Below, in pieces: positions 1-8,784 of a stretch of DNA of 64,000 bases (its first letter is position 1; each line of letters starts with the position of its first letter). The DNA is from Rufibacter latericius (GTDB taxonomy: Bacteria; Bacteroidota; Bacteroidia; Cytophagales; Hymenobacteraceae). The stretch lies in assembly GCF_003721515.1 (NCBI RefSeq), contig NZ_RJJD01000003.1, positions 513,988 to 577,987 on the forward strand, read 5' to 3'. The position numbers were made by a program, and so were the translations under genes. Under the pieces are notes generated by a model. The model had not been told where the DNA came from. It was given only the letters and a program-made list of their open reading frames with translations, and did no database searches.

Positions 1-562
1 CTTCCTCGGTGAGTTGCCGCAGCCTGATCAGGCGGGCTTCGTTGCGGGGTTCGGCAAACGCCACTTCTGCAAGGGCCGGATACATGCGCTCTATAGAATG
101 GATGTTCTGCAGAAAAGGCAAATCCAGCAGACGGTGGGCGGCTTTGTTCATGAGCTGTATGTGCCCCTCGGCATCAAACGTGATCAACCCGATGCGCAGG
201 TGTTCCACCACGCCCTGCAGGTAATGGTGATGAATCTCTTTTTCGGCCTTAATGCGGGCGAAGGCCCCGGTGATGTCATTGAACATGCGGTGCAACTCGC
301 GGTACTGCGGCGGAGCCCCTTCCACGGCAAACCGCTGGGTGAAATCTGAATGCCTGATGGCCAGCAGAAACCGGATCAGATCGCGGTTGGTGCGCTGCAC
401 GTACTCAATCAGTTCCAGGATTTGGCCCACCGCCAGCACCAACAGGCAGAACAAAGAAATGTACCATGCGTGCCGAAGCCCCACGTACAACGCTGCCAGC
501 AGGGTAAGTGACAAAAGCACCACCCGCACCGCCACCCGCACATTGAAGTACCTATAAACCAT
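1..562 (-). CDS. Sensor histidine kinase, N-terminal part (cut by window edge)
   Basis: This partial gene runs off the left edge; 187 codons are visible. Translation from the ATG at 562 gives two hydrophobic segments (about residues 11-28 and 33-50), a HAMP-like stretch, then a PAS-like segment containing GLITFDAEGHIQLMNKAA. That is the usual front half of a membrane histidine kinase, but the kinase core lies outside the window. Its start overlaps the end of the upstream response regulator by 11 bp (552-562), so the two are surely co-transcribed and probably translationally coupled. By analogy with similar Bacteroidota clusters, the pair likely controls the divergent ABC/permease genes; the signal is unknown. 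Confidence 0.8.
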   Translation of the reverse strand, partial: MVYRYFNVRVAVRVVLLSLTLLAALYVGLRHAWYISLFCLLVLAVGQILELIEYVQRTNRDLIRFLLAIRHSDFTQRFAVEGAPPQYRELHRMFNDITGAFARIKAEKEIHHHYLQGVVEHLRIGLITFDAEGHIQLMNKAAHRLLDLPFLQNIHSIERMYPALAEVAFAEPRNEARLIRLRQLTEE

Positions 563-1928
563 GTTTTTCTATCCGGCGGTACAAAGCGGTGCGGGTGATT
601 CCCAACTCCCTGGAAGCGTGCGTGATGTTGCCGTTGTGCTTCATCAGTGCCTGCTGCACCAGGGTTTTCTCTACATTGCCCAGGGTGGCCTCAGTCTCCA
701 GGGTGACCAGGTTATGAGTCGAAGGTTCGGCTAAGTACACATCGGAAGGATGCAGTTGGCCCGGCTCGCTCATGATCACGGCCCGTTCCATGGTGTGCTC
801 CAACTCCCGGATGTTGCCCGGCCAGGAATAGCCCAGCAGTTTCTGCAGAACCACCTTCTCCAGCCGAAGGTTTGGTTTTTGGTACTTTTTGGAAAAACTG
901 GCCAGAAAATGCTCAGCCAGCGGCTGAATGTCTTCCTTTCGTTCACGTAGCGGCGGCAAATGAATTTCCACGGTGTTGATGCGGTACAGCAAATCTTGCC
1001 GGAAACGGCCCTGTTTCACCATCTCGTACAGCGGCATGTTGGTGGCGCTCACCAGCCGGATGTTCACCGGCCGCGGCCGATTAGAACCTACCGGGGTAAT
1101 CACCCGGCTTTGCAGCGCCGTCAGCAATTTGGCCTGCAGCGGCAAGTTCAAATTCCCGATCTCGTCCAAGAACAGGGTTCCGCCCGAGGCGACCTCAAAG
1201 CGGCCGGCGCGGTCTTCCTTCGCATCGGTGAAGGAGCCTTTCACGTGCCCGAACAACTCGCTTTCAAACAGGCTTTCGGTTACGGCGCCTAGGTCCACGG
1301 GAATAAAAACTTCTTTGGCGCGGTGCGAGAGCCGGTGCAGCAGGCGGGCCGCTACTTCCTTGCCCGTTCCGTTCTCGCCCAGGATGAGCACGTTGGCATC
1401 GGTGGCGGCTACTTTCTCCAGGGTCTGGTACACGCGCTGCATGGCCGGCGAGGAACCCACCAGTTCCACACCCGGTTCGTTGAGGGTTTGGTTCAGGTGT
1501 TGCTGTTTTGTGCGCAGGCTCTGCACCTCTGAGGTGGACTGCCGCAGTTTGCACGCCGAGGTCATGGTAGCCAGCAGTTTCTCATTGTGCCAGGGCTTCA
1601 CCACAAAATCGGTGGCTCCTAGTTTCAGGGCCTGCACGGCCAGGTCAATATCGCCGTAGGCGGTCATCATCACCACCACGGCCTGCGGGTCTACCTCCAG
1701 AATCCGCTGCAGCAAATCAAGCCCCTCGCGGCTGGAAGTAGCCCCGGCAGTATAGTTCATGTCCAGCAGGATCACGTCATAGGGCTCTTTCTGGAGCAGT
1801 TCTGGAAGTCGCTGCGGATTGATTTCGGTGCGTACCAGCGAGAAGTGCTGTTTCAGGAAGATGCGTCCGGCGGTGAGGATATCTTCCTGGTCATCCACTA
1901 TCAAGAGGCGGCAGGGTATTTTGCTCAT
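552..1928 (-). CDS. Sigma-54-dependent response regulator, NtrC family
   Basis: A 458-residue activator with the full three-domain plan: receiver (phospho-acceptor Asp56 in DVILLDMNY), AAA+ sigma-54 interaction domain (Walker A GENGTGKE near residue 180, Walker B GGTLFLDEIG) and a C-terminal Fis-type helix-turn-helix (NITHASRELGITRTALYRR). When phosphorylated, this family opens sigma-54 promoters. The sigma-54 contact loop, normally GAFTGA, reads GSFTDA here; from memory, D-for-G versions are common in Bacteroidota regulators, so I treat it as functional. It overlaps the histidine kinase gene and is divergent from the ABC ATPase at 2291, the likely target. I found no convincing -24/-12 site in the gap. 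Confidence 0.93.
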   Translation of the reverse strand: MSKIPCRLLIVDDQEDILTAGRIFLKQHFSLVRTEINPQRLPELLQKEPYDVILLDMNYTAGATSSREGLDLLQRILEVDPQAVVVMMTAYGDIDLAVQALKLGATDFVVKPWHNEKLLATMTSACKLRQSTSEVQSLRTKQQHLNQTLNEPGVELVGSSPAMQRVYQTLEKVAATDANVLILGENGTGKEVAARLLHRLSHRAKEVFIPVDLGAVTESLFESELFGHVKGSFTDAKEDRAGRFEVASGGTLFLDEIGNLNLPLQAKLLTALQSRVITPVGSNRPRPVNIRLVSATNMPLYEMVKQGRFRQDLLYRINTVEIHLPPLRERKEDIQPLAEHFLASFSKKYQKPNLRLEKVVLQKLLGYSWPGNIRELEHTMERAVIMSEPGQLHPSDVYLAEPSTHNLVTLETEATLGNVEKTLVQQALMKHNGNITHASRELGITRTALYRRIEKHGL

Positions 1929-2290
1929 GGGGCAAGGGGTATTTCAAAGGTGAATGCCAAGGTATTACAAGTAGGGTGCCACAAAGGCCATTTCGGTTCT
2001 TGGCTTGGCCTTACTTACTGTTTATCAGTTGCTTCTGCCAACCCCGGTTAGGGTTGCGGAGGAGGGGGTGTACGCTTACAGACGAATAAATGTACGAAAC
2101 CGTGCACTTTCAGGCAAGAGCATAACCATAGATCCACCAAAGAAGCTCATCGTCTGCACCTTACCTCTTTTGGCATTGCATTTGGAAGCTGTTTTCTGCG
2201 ATATGGCTCCGGCCCGGCCTCACCGTTTAGGGCCTGTAATCCGGAAAACCGCGCAAAACCATCACCCACTAACCCGCCAAGAAAAGAACC
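1929..2290. other. Divergent intergenic region, 362 bp
   Basis: This gap separates the response regulator from the ABC ATPase and should hold promoters for both. The best -24/-12-like match on the + strand, TGGCATTGCATTTGGA at 2171, has a wrong base at the essential -12 C, so I do not call it. A weak copy of the 36-bp palindrome family lies at 2225-2259. No gene is apparent. Confidence 0.5.
2225..2259. repeat. 36-bp palindrome family, weak copy (35 bp)
   Basis: It has the terminal GTTT and AAAC anchors and the central GAAAAC, but the inner TTTT is degraded to TAAT and the stem is poor. It lies 31 bp before the ABC ATPase start. Confidence 0.35.
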
Positions 2291-3001
2291 ATGCTAAAAA
2301 CCGTCAACCTCCAGAAGAAATACACCACCGATGAAGTGGAGACCACTGCCCTTAACGGCATTTCCTTTGAAATAAAACAAGGCGAGTTTGTGGCCATGAT
2401 GGGACCCTCTGGTTGCGGCAAATCCACGCTGCTCAACATCATTGGGCTGCTGGACAATCCTAATAGCGGCGAGTTCTGGTTTCTGGGCCAGGAGGTGTCC
2501 AGAACCTCTGAGCGGCAGCGGGCGAACCTGCGCAAAGCCCACATTGGGTTTGTGTTCCAAAGCTTCAACCTCATTGACGAGCTTACCGTGCAGGAGAACA
2601 TTGAACTGCCGCTCATCTACCAGAAGATGTCAACTAATGAGATAAACCAACGGGTGAACGAGGCCATGGAACAGATGCAAATTGCGCACCGCCGCAACCA
2701 CTACCCCCAACAGCTCTCCGGTGGGCAGCAGCAGCGGGTAGCCATCGCCCGGGCGGTGGTAGGTAAGCCCGCCCTCCTCCTCGCGGATGAGCCCACCGGT
2801 AATTTGGACTCGGCCCACGGCCGCGAGGTCATGGAACTGCTCAGCACCCTCAACGAGGCCGGCACCACGGTAGTAATGGTAACCCACTCCCCTTCCGATG
2901 CCGACTACGCCCACCGCATCATCCGCCTGCTAGACGGCCAGATTGTGACCGAGAGCATTACCGAGCGGCACGCCGCCCGAGTTCTGAGTCCGGAGTTCTG
3001 A
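2291..3001 (+). CDS. ABC transporter ATP-binding protein, MacB/LolD type
   Basis: A 236-residue ATPase of the type that partners FtsX-like permeases. Visible motifs are Walker A GPSGCGKST (residues 38-46), the long Q-loop region, signature LSGGQQQR, Walker B LLLADEPTGNLD and the H-loop VTHSP. The family powers mechanotransmission or lipoprotein extraction at the inner membrane rather than classical transport. It is the only ATPase near the three permeases at 3279, 6294 and 8785, so it probably serves all of them. The last seven codons and the stop fall inside a 14-bp tandem repeat (2979-3020), so the C-terminal tail RVLSPEF looks like repeat-derived sequence replacing the original end. Confidence 0.94.
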   Translation: MLKTVNLQKKYTTDEVETTALNGISFEIKQGEFVAMMGPSGCGKSTLLNIIGLLDNPNSGEFWFLGQEVSRTSERQRANLRKAHIGFVFQSFNLIDELTVQENIELPLIYQKMSTNEINQRVNEAMEQMQIAHRRNHYPQQLSGGQQQRVAIARAVVGKPALLLADEPTGNLDSAHGREVMELLSTLNEAGTTVVMVTHSPSDADYAHRIIRLLDGQIVTESITERHAARVLSPEF

Positions 3002-3020
3002 GTCCGGAGTTCTGAGTCCT
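2979..3020 (+). repeat. Three tandem 14-bp units
   Basis: The unit GAGTTCTGAGTCCG occurs three times head to tail (2979, 2993, 3007; the last base of the third differs). The stop codon of the ABC ATPase falls in the second unit. Reverse-complement versions lie at 3245-3255 and 3259-3270, so the units form the outer arms of a larger inverted structure. Confidence 0.9.
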
Positions 3021-3046
3021 GAGTTGAAAACAAAGATTGTTGAACT

Positions 3047-3163
3047 GCTGGCGCGAGCCTCCGGCTCGTGTCCGCTGGCATTCCAGATTCCAAGTTTGGA
3101 GATTGATTCGGCCATAGATATATCCAATATGCGTGCGGACACGAGCCGGAGGTTCGCGCCAGC
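3047..3163. repeat. 28-bp inverted repeat pair, MITE/REP-like
   Basis: Arms 3047-3074 and 3136-3163 are reverse complements over 28 bp with one mismatch, separated by 61 bp. Each arm is itself partly palindromic (GAGCCTCCGGCTC in the left arm). The element contains no open reading frame of note. It sits between the ABC ATPase and the first permease and is nested inside the GAGTTCTGAGTC inverted repeat. Confidence 0.85.
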
Positions 3164-3186
3164 GACAGCAACGATGGAAGCCTTCC

Positions 3187-3222
3187 GTTTAGGGCTTTTT
3201 TTCAGAAAAACAGGCTTAATCC
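3187..3222. repeat. 36-bp palindrome family, partial copy
   Basis: The left half is good (GTTTAGGGC, T-run, then CAGAAAAAC) but the right end reads TTAATCC instead of TAAAC. It lies within the same repeat island. Confidence 0.45.
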
Positions 3223-3244
3223 ACCCCGCGTTTCCTTGACTCAA

Positions 3245-3270
3245 GACTCAGAACTATAGACTCAGAACTC
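3245..3270 (-). repeat. Inverted counterpart of the 14-bp tandem repeat
   Basis: GACTCAGAACT (3245-3255) and GACTCAGAACTC (3259-3270) are reverse complements of the units at 2979-3020. They end 8 bp before the start of the first permease. A related stretch recurs at 17021-17046. Confidence 0.8.
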
Positions 3271-3278
3271 TTCACACA

Positions 3279-5708
3279 ATGTTCAAAAACTATCTGAAAG
3301 TGGCCTGGCGCAATTTGGTGCGCCAGAAGATCTACTCCACCATCAACATCGCCGGGCTCACCATTGGCATCACGGCCTGTATTTTGATCTCGCTGTACGT
3401 GCTAGACGAGTTCAGCTATGACCGCTACCACGCCAACGCAGACCGCATCTACCGCGTCACCCGCGATTTCAAGTCTGATGACGGGAGCGTGAGTCTGGCG
3501 CTGGGGCACGTGGCCCCGCCGTTCGGGCCTTTGATAGAACAGGATTTCCCTGATATTGAGAAGGTGGCCCGGGTGCTGAACACCCAGGTACTGGTAGAGG
3601 ACAAGGAGCAGCAGAAAGCCTTCAACGAGAAGCGGGTGTACTTCGCGGAGCCGGAGTTGCTGGACATTTTCACCATTCCCATGCTCAAAGGTGACGGCAA
3701 GAAAGCCCTAGCGGAGCCTTACACCCTGCTCATGAGCGACGCCATGGCCGAGAAATATTACCCCGGCGCCGACCCTGTTGGCAAAGTGCTGAAGGTGTAC
3801 AGCCAATTCTCGGTGAAGGTGGGCGGCGTGTACAAGGCGTTTCCGGCCAACTCGCACATGCACCCGGACTTCCTGGTGTCCTTCACCACCTTAGCCGATA
3901 CCGCCATCTACGGGGCCAACCAATTGGCTACCAATTTTGGGAACAACTCCTTCGGGACGTACTTGCTGCTGCCCAAGAACTACCCGGCTCAGAATCTGCA
4001 GGCCCAGTTCCCGGCTTTCCTGGACAAGCACCTGGGTGAATCTGACCACGCCCGCTCCCGCAAACCCTCTGAGTTTACGACCCTGCACCTGCAGAAAGTC
4101 ACCGATGTGCACCTGCGCTCGCACCTGGACTCTGAGGAAGAACCCAACGGCGACATCAACACAGTCATGATTCTGAGTGCGGTGGCGCTGTTCATTTTGC
4201 TCATCGCCTGCATCAACTACATCAACCTTTGCACTGCGCGCTCCACGAGTCGCGCGAAGGAAATAGGCATTAGAAAAGTAGTGGGCGCGCATCAGCAGAC
4301 CTTGGTGGGGCAGTTCCTGATGGAGTCTATTTTAGTGGCGATCTTATCTACCATTCTGGCCTTGGGCTTAGCCGAGGCGCTTTTGCCCTGGCTTAACAAT
4401 TTCACGGGTAAAACGCTGGCGCTGGATTTGTTCTCGAAGCCTTACATGCTGGGCATTATCCTTTTGCTTCCGTTGATCATCGGGGGCATGGCGGGCTTGT
4501 ACCCGGCCGTGTATCTCTCCAAGTTCAGGCCGGTGGTCGTGTTGAAAGGCTCCCTGAGCAGCGGCGCCCGCAACCCGTTCTTGCGCAAAACGCTGGTGGT
4601 GGCGCAGTTCTCCATCTCCATCGTGCTCATCATCGCCACGGGCGTTATCTCGCAACAGTTGACCTACATGCAGAACAAGGCGTTGGGGTTTGACAAGGAA
4701 CGACTGGTGGTGTTCAGCTTTGACAACGGCCTTACCGATAAATACGAGGCCTTCCGGAACGATCTGGTGGCCTCGGCCAACATCCAGAACGTGGGTCGCT
4801 CGCTGCTGGTGCCCTCAGACCGGTTGCTCAACTCCATGGGCGCCTCAGTGCAGCGCGGCGATTCCTTGCAGGGCACCAGTCTGGCCATCCGGTTTGTGAA
4901 CGTAGACCATGACTTGTTTCAGACCTACGGCGTGAAACTGGCGGCGGGCCGCAACTTCCTCAAAGACCACCCGACGGATACCTCTTCTTTTATCCTGAAT
5001 GAATCCTCGGTGCGCATGATTGGCTGGAAGAGCCCGCAGGATGCCATCGGGCAGACCTTCAAGTACGGCAACATTAAAGGCCACGTCATTGGCGTGGTGC
5101 GGGATTTCCACTTTGAGTCTATGCACGAGGCTATTTCACCCATGGTGTACCTCCTGCCGCCCAATAACCAGAACTACAGCAACATCACGGTAAAGTTCAA
5201 GGGAGATCCGCAGGAAGCGCTGGCGCACATCCAAGCCACCTGGAAGAAATTCCTGCCCAGCACCCCATTTGAGTACCAGTTCATGGACGACATGTTTGGC
5301 AAGCTCTACGAGGCCGAGGTCCTGAAACAGCAGATCTTCACCATTTTCGCGGCCATTGCTATTTTCATTGCCTGCCTGGGGCTGTTCGGGTTGGCGTCTT
5401 ATACCGCCGAGCAGCGTACGAAAGAGATCGGCATCCGGAAAGTGCTGGGGTCCTCGGTGCGGGAAATCATCCTGCTCCTGTCCAAGGATTTTGCCCTGCT
5501 GGTGATCATTGCCATTGCCCTGGCTTCGCCGATTGCCTGGTTCAGCATGGACCGCTGGCTGGAGGATTTCGCCTACCGCGTGCCGCTGAACTGGAGCACT
5601 TTCATCCTGACTGGGCTCATTGCCATGACCATTGCCATGCTCACCGTCAGTTTCCACGCCGCCAAAGCCGCTTTCCTCAACCCTGTGAAAGCCCTCCGGA
5701 CAGAATGA
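3279..5708 (+). CDS. FtsX/MacB-family ABC transporter permease 1
   Basis: This 809-residue inner-membrane protein has one N-terminal membrane segment (about residues 20-42), a large extracytoplasmic MacB-like core domain, three membrane segments around 290-420 and a second FtsX domain with membrane segments to the C-terminus. The paired motifs RAKEIGIRKVVGA and RTKEIGIRKVLGSS mark the two FtsX coupling regions, so this is the Bacteroidota double-FtsX form. It opens with the MFKNYLKVAWRNL pattern shared by the paralogs at 6294 and 8785. The repeat island at 2979-3270 separates it from its ATPase. Substrate unknown; possible roles are peptide or drug efflux, or envelope-stress signalling. Confidence 0.93.
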   Translation: MFKNYLKVAWRNLVRQKIYSTINIAGLTIGITACILISLYVLDEFSYDRYHANADRIYRVTRDFKSDDGSVSLALGHVAPPFGPLIEQDFPDIEKVARVLNTQVLVEDKEQQKAFNEKRVYFAEPELLDIFTIPMLKGDGKKALAEPYTLLMSDAMAEKYYPGADPVGKVLKVYSQFSVKVGGVYKAFPANSHMHPDFLVSFTTLADTAIYGANQLATNFGNNSFGTYLLLPKNYPAQNLQAQFPAFLDKHLGESDHARSRKPSEFTTLHLQKVTDVHLRSHLDSEEEPNGDINTVMILSAVALFILLIACINYINLCTARSTSRAKEIGIRKVVGAHQQTLVGQFLMESILVAILSTILALGLAEALLPWLNNFTGKTLALDLFSKPYMLGIILLLPLIIGGMAGLYPAVYLSKFRPVVVLKGSLSSGARNPFLRKTLVVAQFSISIVLIIATGVISQQLTYMQNKALGFDKERLVVFSFDNGLTDKYEAFRNDLVASANIQNVGRSLLVPSDRLLNSMGASVQRGDSLQGTSLAIRFVNVDHDLFQTYGVKLAAGRNFLKDHPTDTSSFILNESSVRMIGWKSPQDAIGQTFKYGNIKGHVIGVVRDFHFESMHEAISPMVYLLPPNNQNYSNITVKFKGDPQEALAHIQATWKKFLPSTPFEYQFMDDMFGKLYEAEVLKQQIFTIFAAIAIFIACLGLFGLASYTAEQRTKEIGIRKVLGSSVREIILLLSKDFALLVIIAIALASPIAWFSMDRWLEDFAYRVPLNWSTFILTGLIAMTIAMLTVSFHAAKAAFLNPVKALRTE

Positions 5709-5719
5709 TTTATTGCTTC

Positions 5720-5755
5720 GTTTAGGGACTGATTTTGAAAAATCCGCCCCTAAAC
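5720..5755. repeat. 36-bp palindrome family, strong copy with extended stem
   Basis: It begins 11 bp after the stop of permease 1. The core is flanked by locus-specific complementary bases, giving a perfect 16-bp stem (5712-5727 with 5748-5763) around a 20-nt loop. Only a short T-run follows (CGCTTTT), so it may act as a weak terminator or 3'-end stabiliser inside the permease operon. Confidence 0.85.
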
Positions 5756-5792
5756 GAAGCAATCGCTTTTATCACCTCAACCCATTCCCTTT

Positions 5793-6260
5793 ATGGAAGA
5801 TCACTTGGCGCCTCACTCATTCTTGGACCGGTACAAACCGTACTCGGCGGTTTTGCTGCGTCTGGCGTTTGGGTTTCACTTGATTTATTTCACGCAGGAC
5901 AATGTGTTCAGCTATGCGCGCATGCTGGAGTTCCGGGATTTTCTGGAGGTGCGGCATGTGCCATTTCCGTTTGTAGGGGCGATTGTCTCGGTGGCGGTGC
6001 AGTTTCTGTGCGGCATTTTCCTGATCGTAGGCTGGCAAGTTCGGATGGTGGGCTTTTTCATCCTGGTGAATTTCATTCTGGCTTTCATTATTGCGCACCG
6101 CGGACAGAGCTACGAGCAATTTTTCCAGCCGGTGCAGCTGATAGCAGTGGGTGTGTGTTTCCTTCTGCACGGCGCCGGCGCCTTGTCGTTGGACCATTTT
6201 CTGCACCAGCGGCGAACGGAACCGGAAACCGCCATACCCAAACGACAAGCAACTTTCTAA
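5793..6260 (+). CDS. DoxX-like integral membrane protein
   Basis: A 155-residue, four-helix membrane protein with a DoxX-like pattern: PYSAVLLRLAFGFHLIYF, then VGAIVSVAVQFLCGIFLIVGW, and two further hydrophobic stretches with a GAGALSLDHFL end. The DoxX superfamily is linked to thiol or redox homeostasis in some bacteria, but most members have no proven activity. It lies between permeases 1 and 2, on the same strand, 33 bp before the latter, so it probably belongs to the same transcription unit. It may be a passenger in the cluster. The family call is by pattern only. Confidence 0.75.
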   Translation: MEDHLAPHSFLDRYKPYSAVLLRLAFGFHLIYFTQDNVFSYARMLEFRDFLEVRHVPFPFVGAIVSVAVQFLCGIFLIVGWQVRMVGFFILVNFILAFIIAHRGQSYEQFFQPVQLIAVGVCFLLHGAGALSLDHFLHQRRTEPETAIPKRQATF

Positions 6261-6293
6261 AAAGAACTCCTTCCTCAAAACAGACTTGACCTC

Positions 6294-8693
6294 ATGATAA
6301 AAAACTACCTCAAAATAGCCTGGCGGAATCTGCTTCGGCAAAAAGCGTACTCGGCCATCAACATCATTGGGCTAGCCACCGGTATTTCGGCTTGTCTGCT
6401 CATCTTCCTGTTTGTGCAGCACGAGTTGAGTTACGAGAAGCATTTCTCCAAAGCAGACAGCACGTACCGGGTGGTGAACGACCTGATTGTGGACGATGAG
6501 ATTGAGAAAGCTTCCCTCACCACCGGCGGTCTGGCCCCAGCCCTGAAAGCGGATTACCCCGAGGTGGAAACCGCCGTGCGCCTGGTCAACGGCGACAAGC
6601 AGGCTGTGAGCGTCAGTGATGATAAGGTTTTCTACCTCAACAACTCCTATTTCGTTGACAGCACTTTCTTCTCCGTTTTTGATTACGAGTTCCTGAGCGG
6701 CGATCCGGCTAAGGCCTTGGCGGCTCCCTTGTCCATGGTCCTCACCCAGGCTACTGCCGAGAAACTCTTCGGGAGTGCGGCGGCGGCGATGGGGCAGTTA
6801 GTGAAAATTCAGGGCGAGTCGTTCAAGGTAACGGGCGTGCTGGCTCCATCCGGCCCCTCGCACCTGACGCCAGATTTCTTCGCCTCCATGAGTTCACTGG
6901 GCAACGAGTTCATGCAGATGATGGAAGGGGAATGGGGAAACACCAACACGTACACGTATGTGGTACTGCGCAACCCCTCACAGATGGCTTCGCTGCAGGC
7001 GAAAATGGGCGATTTTTTCCAAAAGAGGGTAAAACCAGCCTACGACCAGATGCAATCCTCGGGCCGGGTAGACTACAAAATTCAGCCCCTGACCGATGTT
7101 CACCTCACCAACGACTGGTTGTATGAACTCTCACCCTCGGGCAACCGGTCGTACATTTTTATTTTCTCGGCGGTGGCCATTTTTGTGCTGCTCATTGCCT
7201 CCATCAACTACATGAACCTGGCCACGGCCCGCTCCGCGAAACGCGCGAAAGAAGTGGGTCTGCGCAAGGTAGTAGGCGCGCACCGTTCGCAGTTGGTAGG
7301 TCAGTTCCTGGGCGAGTCACTGGTGATTACGTTGCTGGCGGTTCTGTTGGCCTTGGCGCTGGTGGAGTTGCTGCTGCCTACGTTCAACGGCCTTACGGGC
7401 AAAAACATTGGTTCGTCTTACCTGCTCAACCCGGTGTTCGGGCTCACGTTGCTGGGCATTATTCTTCTGATTGGCTTGGTGGCGGGCAGTTACCCGGCAT
7501 TCTTCCTGTCGGGCTTTAAACCGGTGGATGTGCTTAAATCAGACAAAGCGCCGCGGGGCAGTGGTGCGACCTTGCGCAAAGGACTGGTGATTCTGCAGTT
7601 CACTATTTCGCTGGTGCTCATCATCGGCACCGTGGTGGTCTACAGCCAGATGGATTTCCTGAAGAAAGCCGACCTGGGCTTCAACAAAGAGCAGGTGGCC
7701 GTAATTGACATTCCCAGCGGAGACACCACCCTCACGAGTAAACTGCCTTTGATCAAGAGTGAGATGCTGGCCAACCCGAATGTGACGCAGGTCTCGGCCT
7801 CGGCCCAGATTCCGGGTCAGGGCGCGGGGGTGCTCATTTTTATGGTGGAGCGCAACAACGCCATGGTGGAAAAAACCATGAACATGATGACCGTGGACTA
7901 TGACTTCCTGGACTTGATGGGCATTAAGCTGAAAGCCGGCCGAAACTTCTCCCAGGACATGGGCACCGACCAAAGCGCAGGCTTCATCATCAACGAGGCG
8001 GCCGCCAACCTGCTGGGTTGGCAGGACGCCGTGGGCAAACGTATCGGGTTCAGTGACACTACCAGCGGCAAAGTCATTGGAGTGGTCAAAGATTTCAACT
8101 ACACCTCACTGCACGACAATATTGCGCCGGTGGTACTGCGTGTGCGGCCCAGAACCTCAGGCTATCTGCTGGCGCGGCTCTCCGGCGAAAACTTTGAGGA
8201 AGCTTTGGCGCACGTGAAAACCACTTGGACTCGCTTTGACCCCAACCGCCCCATTGACCTCACCTTTCTGGACGAGAGTTTCAACGCGCAGTATCAATCT
8301 GAGGAGAAGATGCTCAGGATCTTCGGGTACTTCTCTATTCTGACCATCATGATTGCCTGCATGGGCTTATTCGGGCTTACGTCTTTCATGGCCGAGCTGC
8401 GCACGCGAGAAATTGGAATACGGAAAGTGCTGGGTTCCTCGGTGATGGGTATTGTGATGCTCCTGACCAAAGATTTTGCAGTGCTGGTGGTTATTGCCAT
8501 CGTGCTGGCTTCACCCCTGGCCTGGTACGGCATGCAGAAATGGTTGCAGGAATTCGCTTACCGGGTGCCGCTGAGCCCATGGTTGTTTGTGGGGGCGGGC
8601 GTGGTGGCGCTGGCCATTGCCATAGCCACAGTGAGCGTGCAGGCGGCTAAGGCGGCTTTGTTAGACCCCATCAAAGCCCTTAGAAGCGAGTAA
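6294..8693 (+). CDS. FtsX/MacB-family ABC transporter permease 2
   Basis: This 799-residue paralog of the proteins at 3279 and 8785 shares their layout: N-terminal membrane segment after MIKNYLKIAWRNLLRQK, MacB-like periplasmic core, central membrane block with RAKEVGLRKVVGA, and C-terminal FtsX block with RTREIGIRKVLGSS. The first 100 bp are nearly identical at DNA level to permease 3, which suggests recent duplication or gene conversion. The 33-bp gap from the DoxX gene has no terminator. It has no ATPase of its own and probably uses the one at 2291. Confidence 0.93.
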   Translation: MIKNYLKIAWRNLLRQKAYSAINIIGLATGISACLLIFLFVQHELSYEKHFSKADSTYRVVNDLIVDDEIEKASLTTGGLAPALKADYPEVETAVRLVNGDKQAVSVSDDKVFYLNNSYFVDSTFFSVFDYEFLSGDPAKALAAPLSMVLTQATAEKLFGSAAAAMGQLVKIQGESFKVTGVLAPSGPSHLTPDFFASMSSLGNEFMQMMEGEWGNTNTYTYVVLRNPSQMASLQAKMGDFFQKRVKPAYDQMQSSGRVDYKIQPLTDVHLTNDWLYELSPSGNRSYIFIFSAVAIFVLLIASINYMNLATARSAKRAKEVGLRKVVGAHRSQLVGQFLGESLVITLLAVLLALALVELLLPTFNGLTGKNIGSSYLLNPVFGLTLLGIILLIGLVAGSYPAFFLSGFKPVDVLKSDKAPRGSGATLRKGLVILQFTISLVLIIGTVVVYSQMDFLKKADLGFNKEQVAVIDIPSGDTTLTSKLPLIKSEMLANPNVTQVSASAQIPGQGAGVLIFMVERNNAMVEKTMNMMTVDYDFLDLMGIKLKAGRNFSQDMGTDQSAGFIINEAAANLLGWQDAVGKRIGFSDTTSGKVIGVVKDFNYTSLHDNIAPVVLRVRPRTSGYLLARLSGENFEEALAHVKTTWTRFDPNRPIDLTFLDESFNAQYQSEEKMLRIFGYFSILTIMIACMGLFGLTSFMAELRTREIGIRKVLGSSVMGIVMLLTKDFAVLVVIAIVLASPLAWYGMQKWLQEFAYRVPLSPWLFVGAGVVALAIAIATVSVQAAKAALLDPIKALRSE

Positions 8694-8695
8694 CT

Positions 8696-8731
8696 GTTTA
8701 GGGGCTGTTTTCTAAGAAATGGCTCCTAAAC
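8696..8731. repeat. 36-bp palindrome family, strong copy
   Basis: It begins 2 bp after the stop codon of permease 2, with arms GTTTAGGGGC and GGCTCCTAAAC. An in-frame ATG at 8719 falls inside its right half, which argues against using that ATG as the start of permease 3. Confidence 0.85.
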
Positions 8732-8784
8732 GAAAACTATTTCAGAACTTAGGACGGCCTCCAGGGGCGCGATTTTATACCCGA

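Noticed and set aside
2171..2186. Sigma-54 (-24/-12) promoter before the ABC ATPase
   Set aside because: TGGCATTGCATTTGGA has the -24 TGGCA but GG instead of GC at -12 and lacks the C and G after TGGCA. The essential bases are not met.
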